DNA of 64,000 nucleotides from Methanogenium sp. (GCA_030595665.1 JAUVCV010000002.1:48486-112485), one strand, 5' to 3'; positions 26,484-36,259 are shown, numbered from the stretch's first letter. Notes: generated by a model from the sequence alone, not told the origin. Made by a program: numbers and translations.

Positions 26484-27320
26484 ATGAAGATACCGTCATC
26501 CATTGAGACTGACCGGATTTACCGGATAGACTGCCTTGAGGGCATGAAACTGATGAAAAGCGGCACAGTGGACGTCATTGTTACATCACCCCCCTATAAT
26601 ATCGGCAAACCGTATGCAACCCATGATGACACCATGCCCTATGACGAATATCTGGCGTGGATGCACCGGATAGCACATGAAGCGCGTCGCATCCTCCGTG
26701 ATGATGGTTCTTTTTTTCTCAATATTGGCGGAAAACCACGCGAACCGTGGGTGCCCTATGATGTCATGCAGGAATTCAGGGAAGACTACATCCTCCAGAA
26801 TGTTATACACTGGGTGAAATCAATTTCCATTGCAAAGGAAGACGCCGGCAATTATGATGCCATAAGAGATGACATCTCTGTCGGACACTATCAGCCGGTA
26901 AATTCCGAACGGTATCTCAGCCAGTGCCATGAACATATCTTCCATTTCACCCCGTCAGGCACCACAAAACTGGATAAACTTGCAGTCGGAGTAAAATATC
27001 AGGACAAAACAAATATCGGCCGCTGGAAACAGGCAAAACAGGATCTGCGTGACCGGGGTAATGTCTGGTTCATCCCATACAAAACCATTCGATCATCCCG
27101 GCCGCACCCCACCAGTTTCCCGGAGAAACTGCCGGAGATGTGTATCCGCCTGCATGGAAGTACCCCCAGTACAGTCGTCTGTGACCCCTTCATGGGCATC
27201 GGGAATTCCGCCCTTGCATGCATCACCCTCGGTGTGCACTACATCGGATTTGAGATAGACCCCAAATACTGTGACTGTGCAGAGGAACGGATACGAAGGC
27301 GCACTACACCGGAAATATAA
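26484..27320 (+). CDS. site-specific DNA methyltransferase (TSPPY type, N4-cytosine or N6-adenine)
   Basis: 278 residues from the ATG with a strong GAGGAG Shine-Dalgarno; a GTG 11 codons earlier is less likely. The catalytic motif IV is TSPPYNIGKPY (~28-38). The SAM-binding motif I lies near the C-terminus (CDPFMGIGNSALA), followed by HYIGFEIDPKYC. This circularly permuted order (IV before I) is the beta class. No restriction endonuclease is adjacent, so it is an orphan methylase. The next gene begins two bases after its stop. Confidence 0.9.
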   Translation: MKIPSSIETDRIYRIDCLEGMKLMKSGTVDVIVTSPPYNIGKPYATHDDTMPYDEYLAWMHRIAHEARRILRDDGSFFLNIGGKPREPWVPYDVMQEFREDYILQNVIHWVKSISIAKEDAGNYDAIRDDISVGHYQPVNSERYLSQCHEHIFHFTPSGTTKLDKLAVGVKYQDKTNIGRWKQAKQDLRDRGNVWFIPYKTIRSSRPHPTSFPEKLPEMCIRLHGSTPSTVVCDPFMGIGNSALACITLGVHYIGFEIDPKYCDCAEERIRRRTTPEI

Positions 27321-27321
27321 G

Positions 27322-28557
27322 ATGGATCCTATAATCGCACTGATTCTCACGATAACGGTAATCGCTGTCGTGGCCACCCGGCACGCCATCCCGCCGTTTC
27401 TCACCCTCACCGGGGGGGCCCTCTTTTTTGCACTTCTCAACGGCATGGGCGAGAGTGCAGTTTCGGCATTCACAGGCGGTGCCGGGGCACTTTTTGCACT
27501 CCTCGGAATACCAGTCTACTGTGGGTCCGTCATCGCCAAATTTCTGGCACGGGACGGCGGTGCAGAACGCATTGTGGAAGATATCGGACGGATTTCTCAC
27601 CGGCCGGTCACCGCAGCAGCCCTCGCCGGCTACCTGCTCTCAGTACCGATGATGTGCTGCATTACGCCGTTTATTGTTCTCACACCGGTGCTTGCGGGCA
27701 TTCGCCGAAAACTGCACTGCACAACAGCACTTTACTATGCAGCGGCCTGCGGGTCAGTCATCTCATTTGTTTTTCTCTACCCGCTTCCGGTCACCTATGC
27801 AATAATAAACAGTCTTCAGCCGGAAGATTTTGTCGCCGGCACGTACCTGCAGGTCGCACTGCCCCTCTCACTTTTCGCGCTCATCATCGTTGCATACCTC
27901 TCCGGGAGACATCATGGATGCAGCACCGGTAGCCAGGAAAGCGAAAAAACAGTGCCCGGCAACCGCAGGCAGGCATGGATTCCCGTTATTCTGCCGGTCG
28001 CCTGTCTTGCTGTCGGCCATCTCATAGCACCCCTCTCCACCCTCGCAAATATCAATATAGCACTCTTTGCAGGCCTCTGCGGAGCCATTTTCCTCTCACC
28101 CGCAGCATCCCGTATTCCGGCACTGGAATCAGGCACAAAACATGCAGGCATCATCATCTTTGATCTCTGTGGTGCGGGAGGCCTCGGTGCAGTGATCGCA
28201 ACAGAAGGAGGAATTGCTGCTGCCCTCCCATCACTCACCACCATTCTCCCGGCAATTCTCGTACCCTTTGTCATCGCAGCACTCTTCCAGGCCGCACAGG
28301 GCTCAAGGGTCGTGTCAGCCGTCATCACTGCATCCCTGCTTGCAGGGACAGAGATCATAACCACAGTTCCTGCACTACCCCTCGTCCTGATGACAGCGGC
28401 AGGATGCATGATGTTCAGTTTCTTCACAGACCCCTTCTTCTGGGTAATACGCCGGACAACAGGTGATAGTGTACGGGACATCTGTATGCGCTACACCGTA
28501 CCTCTGCTCTGTGCAGGTACAGTTACCGCCGGTATTACTGTCCTTATCTTCGGGTAG
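27322..28557 (+). CDS. GntP-like permease
   Basis: 411 residues with about 11-12 hydrophobic segments. The sequence around FTGGAGALFALLGIPVYCGS and FLARDGGAERIVEDIG resembles the first half of GntP-type gluconate/organic-acid symporters. The later GAGGLGAVIATEGG repeat is also typical. The substrate cannot be read from the sequence. It directly follows the methyltransferase with two bases between them. It is convergent with the kinase gene. Confidence 0.65.
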   Translation: MDPIIALILTITVIAVVATRHAIPPFLTLTGGALFFALLNGMGESAVSAFTGGAGALFALLGIPVYCGSVIAKFLARDGGAERIVEDIGRISHRPVTAAALAGYLLSVPMMCCITPFIVLTPVLAGIRRKLHCTTALYYAAACGSVISFVFLYPLPVTYAIINSLQPEDFVAGTYLQVALPLSLFALIIVAYLSGRHHGCSTGSQESEKTVPGNRRQAWIPVILPVACLAVGHLIAPLSTLANINIALFAGLCGAIFLSPAASRIPALESGTKHAGIIIFDLCGAGGLGAVIATEGGIAAALPSLTTILPAILVPFVIAALFQAAQGSRVVSAVITASLLAGTEIITTVPALPLVLMTAAGCMMFSFFTDPFFWVIRRTTGDSVRDICMRYTVPLLCAGTVTAGITVLIFG

Positions 28558-28560
28558 AAA

Positions 28561-30114
28561 TCATAATTCAGGAAGGATTGAAACAAACAGAAAGATCTCT
28601 TCTCTTATATCACCCGCACTCAGTATGACCCGCCCATTCTGGAACCCTTTGCTACTCATATTTCCGGTATTAAGGGTAACATGCACCACTCCTTCTCCCT
28701 CAATGGAGACCGTAGCATCTGTAATCTCAATCCAGGGAACATCAGATGACAGGTGAATAAGAAGCGGGCAATCCCCGGTTACCGTTACCGGTAAACTGCA
28801 GGGGATGGTAATTCCCCGGGCCACATCATGCATGGCCACATGGGGTTCCGGGAGGAAAATGGCAGGAGATATGACCGATGCATCCATAACCACCCCACCA
28901 GACTCCGGGACAGAGACAGGGGAAGAAAGAGAAGACGAAGTGACAGGGGAAGAAACACACTCATCTCCAGGAGAGGCAGACGAGGACATATTTTCATCTT
29001 CCGGAGAAATTGCCTCCACCTCTACGGACACTTTTCGGGGGGAAAACGGACGTTCAGCAGGGAAAATATCCAGTTCATCACGACTACACCAGGGGCATTC
29101 TGCAAGATGGCCTCCAAACCAGTGGTTCACATTCACCCTGCAGTGTTTCATTGCCATGATCTCTGAGAGGAGACAGTCCTTCCATTCCCCGGCAGAAGGA
29201 CGGCGCTTAGGTTCAGAGATTCCATCTACAAAACACCGTGAAAAGAGATCACGGAGAGATGGGGGCAAAATATGGTAATCCGGTGCAAAGGTGGGATCGC
29301 AAATTTCCCTGTCAGGTGAGGCAAAGGCAAACACCCCGTTTTGTATATTCTGTTCAATGCCCGGAGAGGCAGAAAGACCCTCACCCCCTGCCTGAAACGG
29401 ATGGACACCTCCCGTGAGAAGTTTGAAGACCATCACTGCAAGCCCGAAGAGATCAGCAAAATACCGATCAGGGCGCTCCTTTGCAAAATTGTGTCCCTGA
29501 AGTTCCGGCGGCAGGTATTCTCCTGTTCCCGCAACAGACGGGAATACCCGGCCCGAGGCGCGGTCATGGATCTGAAATGAGTCACAGTCGATGACAGCAA
29601 CCGCAGCCGTGCGGGCAATGAGGATATTTCGGCCGGAAAAATCTGCCACACAGTGTTCGTGCCGGTGAATATCATCAGTTACGGTTGCAATATTGTAGGC
29701 TGCAGTAAGGAGATACCGCCAGGAAAAGGCACCCCCAAACTCCCGGATGCGATCCTGCGGGTCATAATAGAAGTGCACCTCCCGAAAAAGATCGGTATCA
29801 ACAAGCGCCATGGTAAAGCCAATAAAATTTCTGCTCCCGAGAGGGGAATCAAAGAGAACGGAGACCGGCCATGCCAGCACAACAGACCCGTGTGTCTCCC
29901 TGCAGTTAATCAGACCTGCATTCGGAGGATTCGCCACCATTGCAGTAATTTTTTGAAACAATGTCGCAGTGATATACTTTTCATAAACTATTTTTGCACA
30001 GTAATCATGACTGCCATCGATGCTGAAAATTTCACCAGCACCCCCGGATTTCAGGAGTCCGGCGAGGCTGACCGGTGCCCCTGACTCATCATATACAATG
30101 CGTTTATCCAGCAT
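28561..30114 (-). CDS. eukaryotic-type Ser/Thr protein kinase with CxxC and beta-sandwich tail
   Basis: 517 residues from the ATG with an AGGTGA Shine-Dalgarno. The glycine loop is LKSGGAGEIF, the lysine lies in CAKIVYEK, the catalytic loop reads CVADFSGRNILI (Asp and Asn kept), the metal-binding Asp is in VIDCDSFQI, and an activation segment GTGEYLPPEL follows. After the kinase domain come a CPWC pair, a Ser/Pro/Glu-rich linker and a C-terminal Ig-like domain. Such kinases accompany vWA and PP2C genes in tellurite-type phosphorylation triads. Here only a ruined vWA gene lies upstream. Confidence 0.8.
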   Translation of the reverse strand: MLDKRIVYDESGAPVSLAGLLKSGGAGEIFSIDGSHDYCAKIVYEKYITATLFQKITAMVANPPNAGLINCRETHGSVVLAWPVSVLFDSPLGSRNFIGFTMALVDTDLFREVHFYYDPQDRIREFGGAFSWRYLLTAAYNIATVTDDIHRHEHCVADFSGRNILIARTAAVAVIDCDSFQIHDRASGRVFPSVAGTGEYLPPELQGHNFAKERPDRYFADLFGLAVMVFKLLTGGVHPFQAGGEGLSASPGIEQNIQNGVFAFASPDREICDPTFAPDYHILPPSLRDLFSRCFVDGISEPKRRPSAGEWKDCLLSEIMAMKHCRVNVNHWFGGHLAECPWCSRDELDIFPAERPFSPRKVSVEVEAISPEDENMSSSASPGDECVSSPVTSSSLSSPVSVPESGGVVMDASVISPAIFLPEPHVAMHDVARGITIPCSLPVTVTGDCPLLIHLSSDVPWIEITDATVSIEGEGVVHVTLNTGNMSSKGFQNGRVILSAGDIREEIFLFVSILPEL

Positions 30115-30620
30115 ATTCACCTCTTTTCCTACCTGATATTACAACGACCAGAGTCTTATCATCTTCTGAAATGGTTATGAACTTATCTGATAAGAGAATA
30201 TCTGTGATAGCACCGGTTACCTCTTCTCAGAGGGGGTCACCCTCATACAGATCAGTCGGTTCCCCATCTGTAACAAGAAAGAATCACAGCAGGTATGAAT
30301 CAATCCCCATATTCGGGTAAAAATTGTTCCTTTCGTTCTTTCACAAGGCCAATAGCACACAGTATCACCCCTCCCATCGGGGTAAATCCGGCAGCGATTA
30401 CCGTGGGCGGCGTGAACACCTCAACCAGAGAGAAGAGACGGTCAATCCCAAACGCCCTGCAGTATGCATCATTTACCAACGTAATTGTCCGATCCGGCCG
30501 ATACCGGATAATATATTCAGATTGATCTTCAACTACCGCCCTGTACAGCGCCTCTTTCATCCTCAGGCGTGCCTGGCACTCACTTTTCTGCGTAATATCA
30601 TCAAATATGGTATTAAAGCA
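30104..30620 (-). pseudogene. chimeric remnant: PAS-domain fragment joined to a degraded vWA-domain C-terminus
   Basis: The 5' part reads as the linker and start of a PAS domain (NTIFDDITQKSE, then EALYRAVVEDQSEYIIRYRP, then TLVNDAYCRAFGID). In the same frame it passes into a vWA-like segment (AAGFTPMGGVILCAIGLVKE) and stops. In a shifted frame it resumes with FLVTDGEPTDLYEGDPL, meets TGA where vWA proteins have Trp, then EEVTGAITDILLSDKF to the end. Its last codons overlap the kinase start. At least one frameshift, one nonsense codon and a fusion of unrelated domains are visible. Confidence 0.7.
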
Positions 30621-30649
30621 ATTTTGATATCAAAAAATAGATCTCATCA

Positions 30650-31507
30650 TCACCCCAGTTCAAATGAAGTGACGCCAAAGATTTCCTGCAGCGGAAGTGC
30701 CGGCACATATCGGGAATACATCCTCGCGGTCCCGAAGACCTCCTCCATATGCCTTTCACGGGCCATTGCCACCGCAGCAGTGTTTGGTTCAGGTGTATCA
30801 AAGAAGAAGACCTCCCCTGATACCGATTCAGTGAGACCATCAACAATACTCTCTGCAATATCAAACGTATCGGCAAAGACCGGCCCGATTTTATATCCCT
30901 CAAAACAGCGGCGGATCACCCCATATCCACCAATGGATTCATCAGGATGGAGATATGCCAGTGCCAGTGTTTCATCCCGTGAGATCCATTTTTCCACAAA
31001 TCTGCTGCGTTCTGCAGGAAAATGATGCCTGTCATACGATGACAGTGTATCCAGGGACAGCCCTGTTGCAGGTACCAGATCCGGCTGTGCCCGTCCTTCT
31101 GCAATACCCTGCCAGCGGATATTCCGGTATGCATAGATGAGCCCGGCATTCTTTGCATATTTGTTCTGCATTTCAAATACGCCATCTCCGCCGAAATTTC
31201 TCTCCCCCGCATGGCACATGCCATGATTCCAGAGTTTCCGGCCAGCCCCGTATCCACGTGCATCCTCACGGATAATATAGAAGCCCCCAAAAGAGAAGGC
31301 CGAGTCATAATTGGTCACCACCAGTGTGCCAATAATCTCTCCGGCTTCCTCTGCCACAAACCATCCATCCGGATCCACGACATAATGACACTCCCCGTCA
31401 TGGATACCAGGGTTCCACCCCTCCCGCTGTGCCCACTCAATGAACACAGGAACTTCGTCTTTTGTGGCATTGCGAATCTGCACATCCGTTCCGTTTCTTC
31501 TGATCAT
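30650..31507 (-). CDS. GNAT-family N-acetyltransferase, two-domain
   Basis: 285 residues from MIRRNGTDVQIRNATKDEVP, the normal GNAT entry; the frame is open 47 codons upstream but that part is not GNAT-like. The acetyl-CoA loop is the motif-A region REDARGYGAGRKLW (~85-98). A second half (from ~150) resembles the C-terminal domain of YobR-type acetyltransferases (GYGVIRRCFEGYKIGPVFAD). The substrate is unknown. Alone between a pseudogene and a divergent toxin-like gene. Confidence 0.8.
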   Translation of the reverse strand: MIRRNGTDVQIRNATKDEVPVFIEWAQREGWNPGIHDGECHYVVDPDGWFVAEEAGEIIGTLVVTNYDSAFSFGGFYIIREDARGYGAGRKLWNHGMCHAGERNFGGDGVFEMQNKYAKNAGLIYAYRNIRWQGIAEGRAQPDLVPATGLSLDTLSSYDRHHFPAERSRFVEKWISRDETLALAYLHPDESIGGYGVIRRCFEGYKIGPVFADTFDIAESIVDGLTESVSGEVFFFDTPEPNTAAVAMARERHMEEVFGTARMYSRYVPALPLQEIFGVTSFELG

Positions 31508-31736
31508 ATCATATTGTCCGGATAGTATTCCGAACCCTCCCAACCATATACCGACAGATCCTGCATTATCTGCAGATGATGCACATAACGCATATCTGAA
31601 AAGAATAAGGATTATCAGCCATATCATCCTTCTGAAATATCTCCACACATATCGGGGAGCAAATCAACACAGTGCCACAACCACCACTACCACCATCATG
31701 CGTGAATTTTTCATCTCATAAAACCGAATTTACCTG

Positions 31737-32063
31737 ATGAAAGGCTGCAGACCGGGAGATATTATTCTGGCCCCATTCCGTCTGGGAAACAGTACATATA
31801 CACGCCCTCTGGTGATACTCTCTGTGACAGAAGAAGGAGACATGCATGTCTGCCCGGTAACATCCCGCCCTCCTTCAGACAGCCCCGCCCTTGAATGCTC
31901 CATCCATCACTTCCGGGAAGGCGGCCTCGATCTCTTCGAATCCAGCTATATCCTTATACATAAACAAGGGACAATCAGTGAACGCTCCATCCGGCATAAA
32001 AAGGGAACACTTGAGCCGGATTATTTCAGAACAGTCCTGGAGAACGTTCATGCATTTCGATAG
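31737..32063 (+). CDS. MazF/PemK-like toxin-family protein, orphan
   Basis: 108 residues. The N-terminal GDIILAPFRLGNSTYTRPLV matches the MazF/PemK fold entry (GDIxxxxF...xRPxxVL). It is followed by MHVCPVTSRP and a C-terminal helix. Active MazF enzymes are endoribonucleases paired with an upstream antitoxin; none is visible in the 230 bases upstream or 100 downstream. It could be a solitary toxin or a domesticated RNA-binding relative. Confidence 0.65.
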   Translation: MKGCRPGDIILAPFRLGNSTYTRPLVILSVTEEGDMHVCPVTSRPPSDSPALECSIHHFREGGLDLFESSYILIHKQGTISERSIRHKKGTLEPDYFRTVLENVHAFR

Positions 32064-32169
32064 CTGCCCAGTCAAAAAGCGGTGAGACAAGGGATTATAT
32101 GAGGTCTACCTCACCATCATCCTTCACGAAGCCAGTTACTGATTTGGAGAAAAACAAATAATTCAGGAT

Positions 32170-32652
32170 TTATTCGGCTTCTCCACCATTTTCAGGAAAA
32201 ATATCTTCATACATGATATACGGCGTTTTCTTCATCCCAAGACTGCGGTATGTCTCACGGGCAGGCAGATTCTCCTGTTCCACGTACAGACGAAGCCCCA
32301 CCACATCCGGGCGACCGCGTGCTTCAGCAGAAATCCATGCGTACATCGCAGAGAATACTCCTCTCCTCCGAAACTCAGGTACACCATAGACACTCTGAAT
32401 CCACCAGCAATGCCCATTTCTCCAGTCACTCCATTCAAGCGTGATCAGGCACCGGGCAGCCACGGCACCGTTATATTCGGCAATCAGGTACCCCCCATTC
32501 GCCGGGTCTTTCAGGACAGACATCGCCTGCCACACCAATGAGTATTTTGGAAAAGTCTCCCCAAAATCAGCAATAGGATGCCAATTTCTAACCAGAGACA
32601 AGAGAATAAGAGAGTCACGTCGTACATGACAGGTGACTCCGATCTTTGTCAC
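32170..32652 (-). CDS. GNAT-family N-acetyltransferase
   Basis: 160 residues from a GTG (reading VTKIGVTCHVRRDS); an ATG ten codons upstream is also open. The acetyl-CoA motif A is clear (WWIQSVYGVPEFRRRGVFSA, ~94-113). Motif B follows (GLRLYVEQENLPARETYRSL). The substrate is unknown. It is convergent with the MazF-like gene. Confidence 0.8.
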   Translation of the reverse strand: MTKIGVTCHVRRDSLILLSLVRNWHPIADFGETFPKYSLVWQAMSVLKDPANGGYLIAEYNGAVAARCLITLEWSDWRNGHCWWIQSVYGVPEFRRRGVFSAMYAWISAEARGRPDVVGLRLYVEQENLPARETYRSLGMKKTPYIMYEDIFPENGGEAE

Positions 32653-32753
32653 ACGGCAGTTGTGGCAATACCATTGAATCATTCATTCAGGCAAAAAACA
32701 GCGACTAAAAACAGAGATGATGCCGGAGAGAACCGGCCGGGAAAAAATATTGT

Positions 32754-33509
32754 TCAACCAAAGATGCCAAAGATCCCCCGTCTGCCTTTTTCTGCAGCTG
32801 CCACCCCTTCAAAGCGTGCCTGTTCCCGTTCCATCGCTTGCACCTGTTCTCTGAGAAGAGCTTCAGTCTCAGGGTCACAGCCACACCCATCTATGAGGCG
32901 GTTCATTTCTTCGATACGGACACGATTCTGAACCACGTGCTGCATCATGGCATCTGCTGATGCATGGTCTCCCCCAAACAAAAAGACCATGAATCCATTC
33001 TGCGAGTGTATCTGTTCTTCATTTTGTACCGCATTTCGGACAGAACCGTTGATCTCTTCAGAAAGCCGGATAAGGTCAGGTGCATTTCCGCCCGTAAGCG
33101 GGGCTGCTGCACGGAATGCATATACTGCCTTTTCTGTTATATTCAGGGGAGGAAGGCTACCGTCTGCCCCGGCCTGATATACCTGGTTTCGTTCGGAAAT
33201 CATCGCCCTTAGACGTGTCGCATTGCAGGCTTCATCCGTGTTGCATTCATTAACTCGCACACGATCCTGGTCTCGCACGTTGACACGATCCTGGTCCGGG
33301 TCCTGATCCTGATCCTGATCATGGTCCTGTGACATGACACGATCCTGATGACTGCCATTCTCAGGCCCGACTGACTCGCCCCCATATCCCGTTCCGGATC
33401 CCGGACCGGTACCGATACTAACACCTCCTGCGGCAGAAACCGGCATGCAGATACTAATGACAAGAAAAACTGCTGCAACAACACAGCATATATGACAGAA
33501 ATCATTCAT
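32754..33509 (-). CDS. exported hypothetical protein with Asp-Gln repeat tract
   Basis: About 251 residues from MNDFCHICCVV, which has a GGAGG 11 bases upstream. An N-terminal signal peptide ends near MPVSAAGG. A low-complexity Gly/Ser region and an acidic DQDQDQDPDQDR tract (encoded by gatcctgatc-type repeats at ~33230-33340) follow. A helical C-terminal domain (~110-250) contains CGCDPETEALLREQVQAME. I do not recognise a family. The acidic tract could bind divalent cations. Confidence 0.7.
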   Translation of the reverse strand: MNDFCHICCVVAAVFLVISICMPVSAAGGVSIGTGPGSGTGYGGESVGPENGSHQDRVMSQDHDQDQDQDPDQDRVNVRDQDRVRVNECNTDEACNATRLRAMISERNQVYQAGADGSLPPLNITEKAVYAFRAAAPLTGGNAPDLIRLSEEINGSVRNAVQNEEQIHSQNGFMVFLFGGDHASADAMMQHVVQNRVRIEEMNRLIDGCGCDPETEALLREQVQAMEREQARFEGVAAAEKGRRGIFGIFG

Positions 33510-33717
33510 ATGTGTACTAACCTCCTCTTTGTCTCCCATCATTTCAGTAGTATATATTCAAATGACAGACATCTCCCATGTCATGCTTCACCATATTTAT
33601 GTATTCCTTCTAAAAATGGTGGATTGCGGGATCATTTGAAGAATAATTTCATCTGACAGAGCCCCGCACAGAATAATCTATATTACAGATGACAAAGAAT
33701 ACCCCCCCGTTGAGAAA

Positions 33718-35520
33718 ATGGATGGATACACCAACAAAATTGCCTGGGTGGATTTGGGGAAGGGGAAAATCTCCATTCAGGAAACAGATGCCGAGATGAA
33801 ACGGCAGTATATCGGGGGGAGAGGATTTGGTGCACACATCATCTCCTCACGGATGGGCCCCCGGATCGATCCGCGGGATCTCGCAAACCTGATCACTTTT
33901 ATGACCGGCCCCACCACCGGTACCGGCATCCCTCTTGGAAACCGGTATGAAGTCTGTACAAAGTCACCACTGAACGGGACACTGATGTCAGCCAACAGCG
34001 GGGGTGTGTTTGGCTGGAAGATGAAGAAAGCCGGATTTGACGGTGTTGTTGTTTCAGGAAAAGCAAAGAAACCATCATATCTCTACCTGGATAATGGGAA
34101 AGCAGAAATCCGGGACGCAGCAGATTACTGGGGAAAGACAACCTACGAAACCACTGATAGACTCAAGGAAGATCTGGGCGACAAAAAGGCCCGGGTGCTC
34201 TGTATCGGGCCTGCCGGAGAAAATAAGGATCTTCTTGCCTGTGTGATAAATGATCGGGACCGGGCTGCAGGCAGAGGCGGTTCCGGTGCAGTGATGGGGG
34301 CAAAAAACCTGAAGGTCATTGTCGCAACAGGAGACATGCCAATCAAACCGGCAAACCCGGAGCGCCTGGATGCGGTGAAAGAAAGGGTCCGCACAAAAAT
34401 TCAGGAGAACGGTATATGTGATGCACTGCACCTCTACGGCACATCGGTTCTTGTCAACATCATCAATGAAAATGGAATTCTTCCATCACGAAACTTTCAG
34501 GACTGTAACTTCCCGAATCCTGAAAATGTGTCCGGAGAACGGATGAGGGAAACCATTCTAAAAAAAGAGAGGGGCTGCTACGCATGTATTGTCAAGTGCA
34601 GCCGCGTCTGTGAAGTAGAGGGGGAGACAAATGAAGGGCCGGAGTATGAAGGAGTCTGGGGATTTGGTCCAAACCTTGGAATCGATGACCTCCCGCTCAT
34701 CACACAGGCAAATTGGTTATGCAATAAACTCGGTCTTGACAACATCGGCACTGCAGGCAGTATCGCATGTGCCATGGAGATGAGAGAGAAGGGCTATATC
34801 AGCGAAGGTCCCACTTTTGGTGATGGAACAGGCCTTCTCGAACTGGTAAACCAGATTGGCCACAGGGAAGGATTTGGCGCGGAACTGACAGATGGTTCGT
34901 ACCGCTTTGCAGTAAAGTATGGGCACCCGGAGTTTTCTATGAGCGTAAAAATGCAGGATTTGCCGGCATACGATCCGCGTGGCCTGCAGGGACACGGGCT
35001 TGCCTATGCCACCAGTGTCCGCGGAGGTGATCATGTATATGGTTACATGATCTCACCGGAAATACTTGGAACACCCGAGAAACTCGATCCCTATGCAACT
35101 GAAGGAAAAGCACTATGGGTGAAAATATTTCAGGACCTGACAGCTTCCATTGACGCATCAGGCCTCTGTCTCTTCACCTCATTTGCACTGAACGCAGATG
35201 ATTATGCAGATATTATGTCTGCGACGACGGGAACGGAGATCAGTGCAGCCGACCTCCTGAAGATAGGCGAACGTATCTGGAATGTCCAGAAACTCTTTAA
35301 CCTCGCTGTTGGATACACAAAAGCGGACGACACCCTCCCTGACCGCCTGCTCACCGAACCCCTGCAGGACGGTGCGCCGAAAGGACGGGTCTGGGAACGC
35401 CAGCCCCTGCTGGACGAATATTATGCAGAACGCGGATGGGACAACGAAGGAGTGCCCACACCTGAGAAACTCAAAGAACTTGGCCTTGGTGAACCAGGAA
35501 TTATGCATGCTCACACCTGA
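33718..35520 (+). CDS. aor: tungsten-containing aldehyde:ferredoxin oxidoreductase family protein
   Basis: 600 residues, the family's usual length. The N-terminal domain has GYTNKIAWVDLG, GGRGFGAHII and the TGPTTGTGIPLGNRYEV pterin-binding loop. The 4Fe-4S ligands are CYACIVKCSRVC (~282-293) plus a late Cys in ASGLCLFTSF (~484). AOR enzymes oxidise aldehydes to acids with ferredoxin, using W-bis-pterin. The next two genes are MoeB- and MoaD-like pterin-sulfur proteins, overlapping, which supports a dedicated cofactor supply. The aldehyde is not deducible. Confidence 0.93.
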   Translation: MDGYTNKIAWVDLGKGKISIQETDAEMKRQYIGGRGFGAHIISSRMGPRIDPRDLANLITFMTGPTTGTGIPLGNRYEVCTKSPLNGTLMSANSGGVFGWKMKKAGFDGVVVSGKAKKPSYLYLDNGKAEIRDAADYWGKTTYETTDRLKEDLGDKKARVLCIGPAGENKDLLACVINDRDRAAGRGGSGAVMGAKNLKVIVATGDMPIKPANPERLDAVKERVRTKIQENGICDALHLYGTSVLVNIINENGILPSRNFQDCNFPNPENVSGERMRETILKKERGCYACIVKCSRVCEVEGETNEGPEYEGVWGFGPNLGIDDLPLITQANWLCNKLGLDNIGTAGSIACAMEMREKGYISEGPTFGDGTGLLELVNQIGHREGFGAELTDGSYRFAVKYGHPEFSMSVKMQDLPAYDPRGLQGHGLAYATSVRGGDHVYGYMISPEILGTPEKLDPYATEGKALWVKIFQDLTASIDASGLCLFTSFALNADDYADIMSATTGTEISAADLLKIGERIWNVQKLFNLAVGYTKADDTLPDRLLTEPLQDGAPKGRVWERQPLLDEYYAERGWDNEGVPTPEKLKELGLGEPGIMHAHT

Positions 35521-36259
35521 AGAGAAAGAACAATTTATCCGTCAGACCCCGATTTTGGGAGAAGACGGGCAGGAAAAACTCAAAAATGCCGCTGTGCTGG
35601 TGGCGGGGGCCGGGGGGCTTGGCACATCCATTGCCCTCCACTGTGCCTTTGCCGGATTCGGTACCGTCCGTATCGCAGACTGTGACAGAATTGAACGCTC
35701 AAACCTCAACCGCCAGACCCTGTACCGGCTGCCCGATATCGGGAGAATGAAAGCAGACATGGCAGTGGAGAGAATACAGGGAGTCACCCCGTATCTTTGC
35801 ACAGAAGCGGTAAACACAGTCATCACTGTAGATAATGTTTTGCAGATGACAGCAGGCATGGATATCATCATTGATGCAATGGATAACTACGACACCCGCT
35901 ATATTCTTGCAGATGCGGCAGAAGAACGCGGCATACCATTCATTCACGGTGCCATTGACGGCTTCTATGGGCAGGTTTCAACAATCGTGCCGGGCCGATC
36001 TGCCTGTTTGCGGTGCATTGTCCCCCATCCACCCCCCAGAACGAAAGTCCCGGCACTCTCACCCACGACAGGCATCATCGGAAGCATCCAGGTGACAGAG
36101 GCAATTAAATGCATTCTCGGGATGGGTACGCTACTTACCGACAAACTTCTCTTGTGGGACGGCCTCCATTGTGAAATGGATACGATTGAGATCACTCCTC
36201 TAAAGGAATGTCCACACTGTGGAGAATGCAGGAAGACGAAAACGGAGCAGAAATTATGA
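35507..36259 (+). CDS. moeB: MoeB/ThiF/HesA-family adenylyltransferase (E1-like)
   Basis: 250 residues from the ATG (MLTPEEKEQFIRQTPILGED), 14 bases inside the end of aor. The nucleotide loop is VLVAGAGGLGTSIAL, followed by DRIERSNLNRQTLY with the catalytic Arg/Asn and DAMDNYDTRY. The zinc pair is CLRC (~168) and CPHCGEC (~238). It adenylates the C-terminal Gly of a MoaD-type protein. The start of moaD overlaps its stop. Confidence 0.92.
   Translation: MLTPEEKEQFIRQTPILGEDGQEKLKNAAVLVAGAGGLGTSIALHCAFAGFGTVRIADCDRIERSNLNRQTLYRLPDIGRMKADMAVERIQGVTPYLCTEAVNTVITVDNVLQMTAGMDIIIDAMDNYDTRYILADAAEERGIPFIHGAIDGFYGQVSTIVPGRSACLRCIVPHPPPRTKVPALSPTTGIIGSIQVTEAIKCILGMGTLLTDKLLLWDGLHCEMDTIEITPLKECPHCGECRKTKTEQKL

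Noticed and set aside
33230..33340. Short gatcctgatc-type repeats resembling a CRISPR-like or minisatellite array
   Set aside because: They are in-frame codons for an Asp-Gln tract of a secreted protein, too short and irregular for CRISPR.
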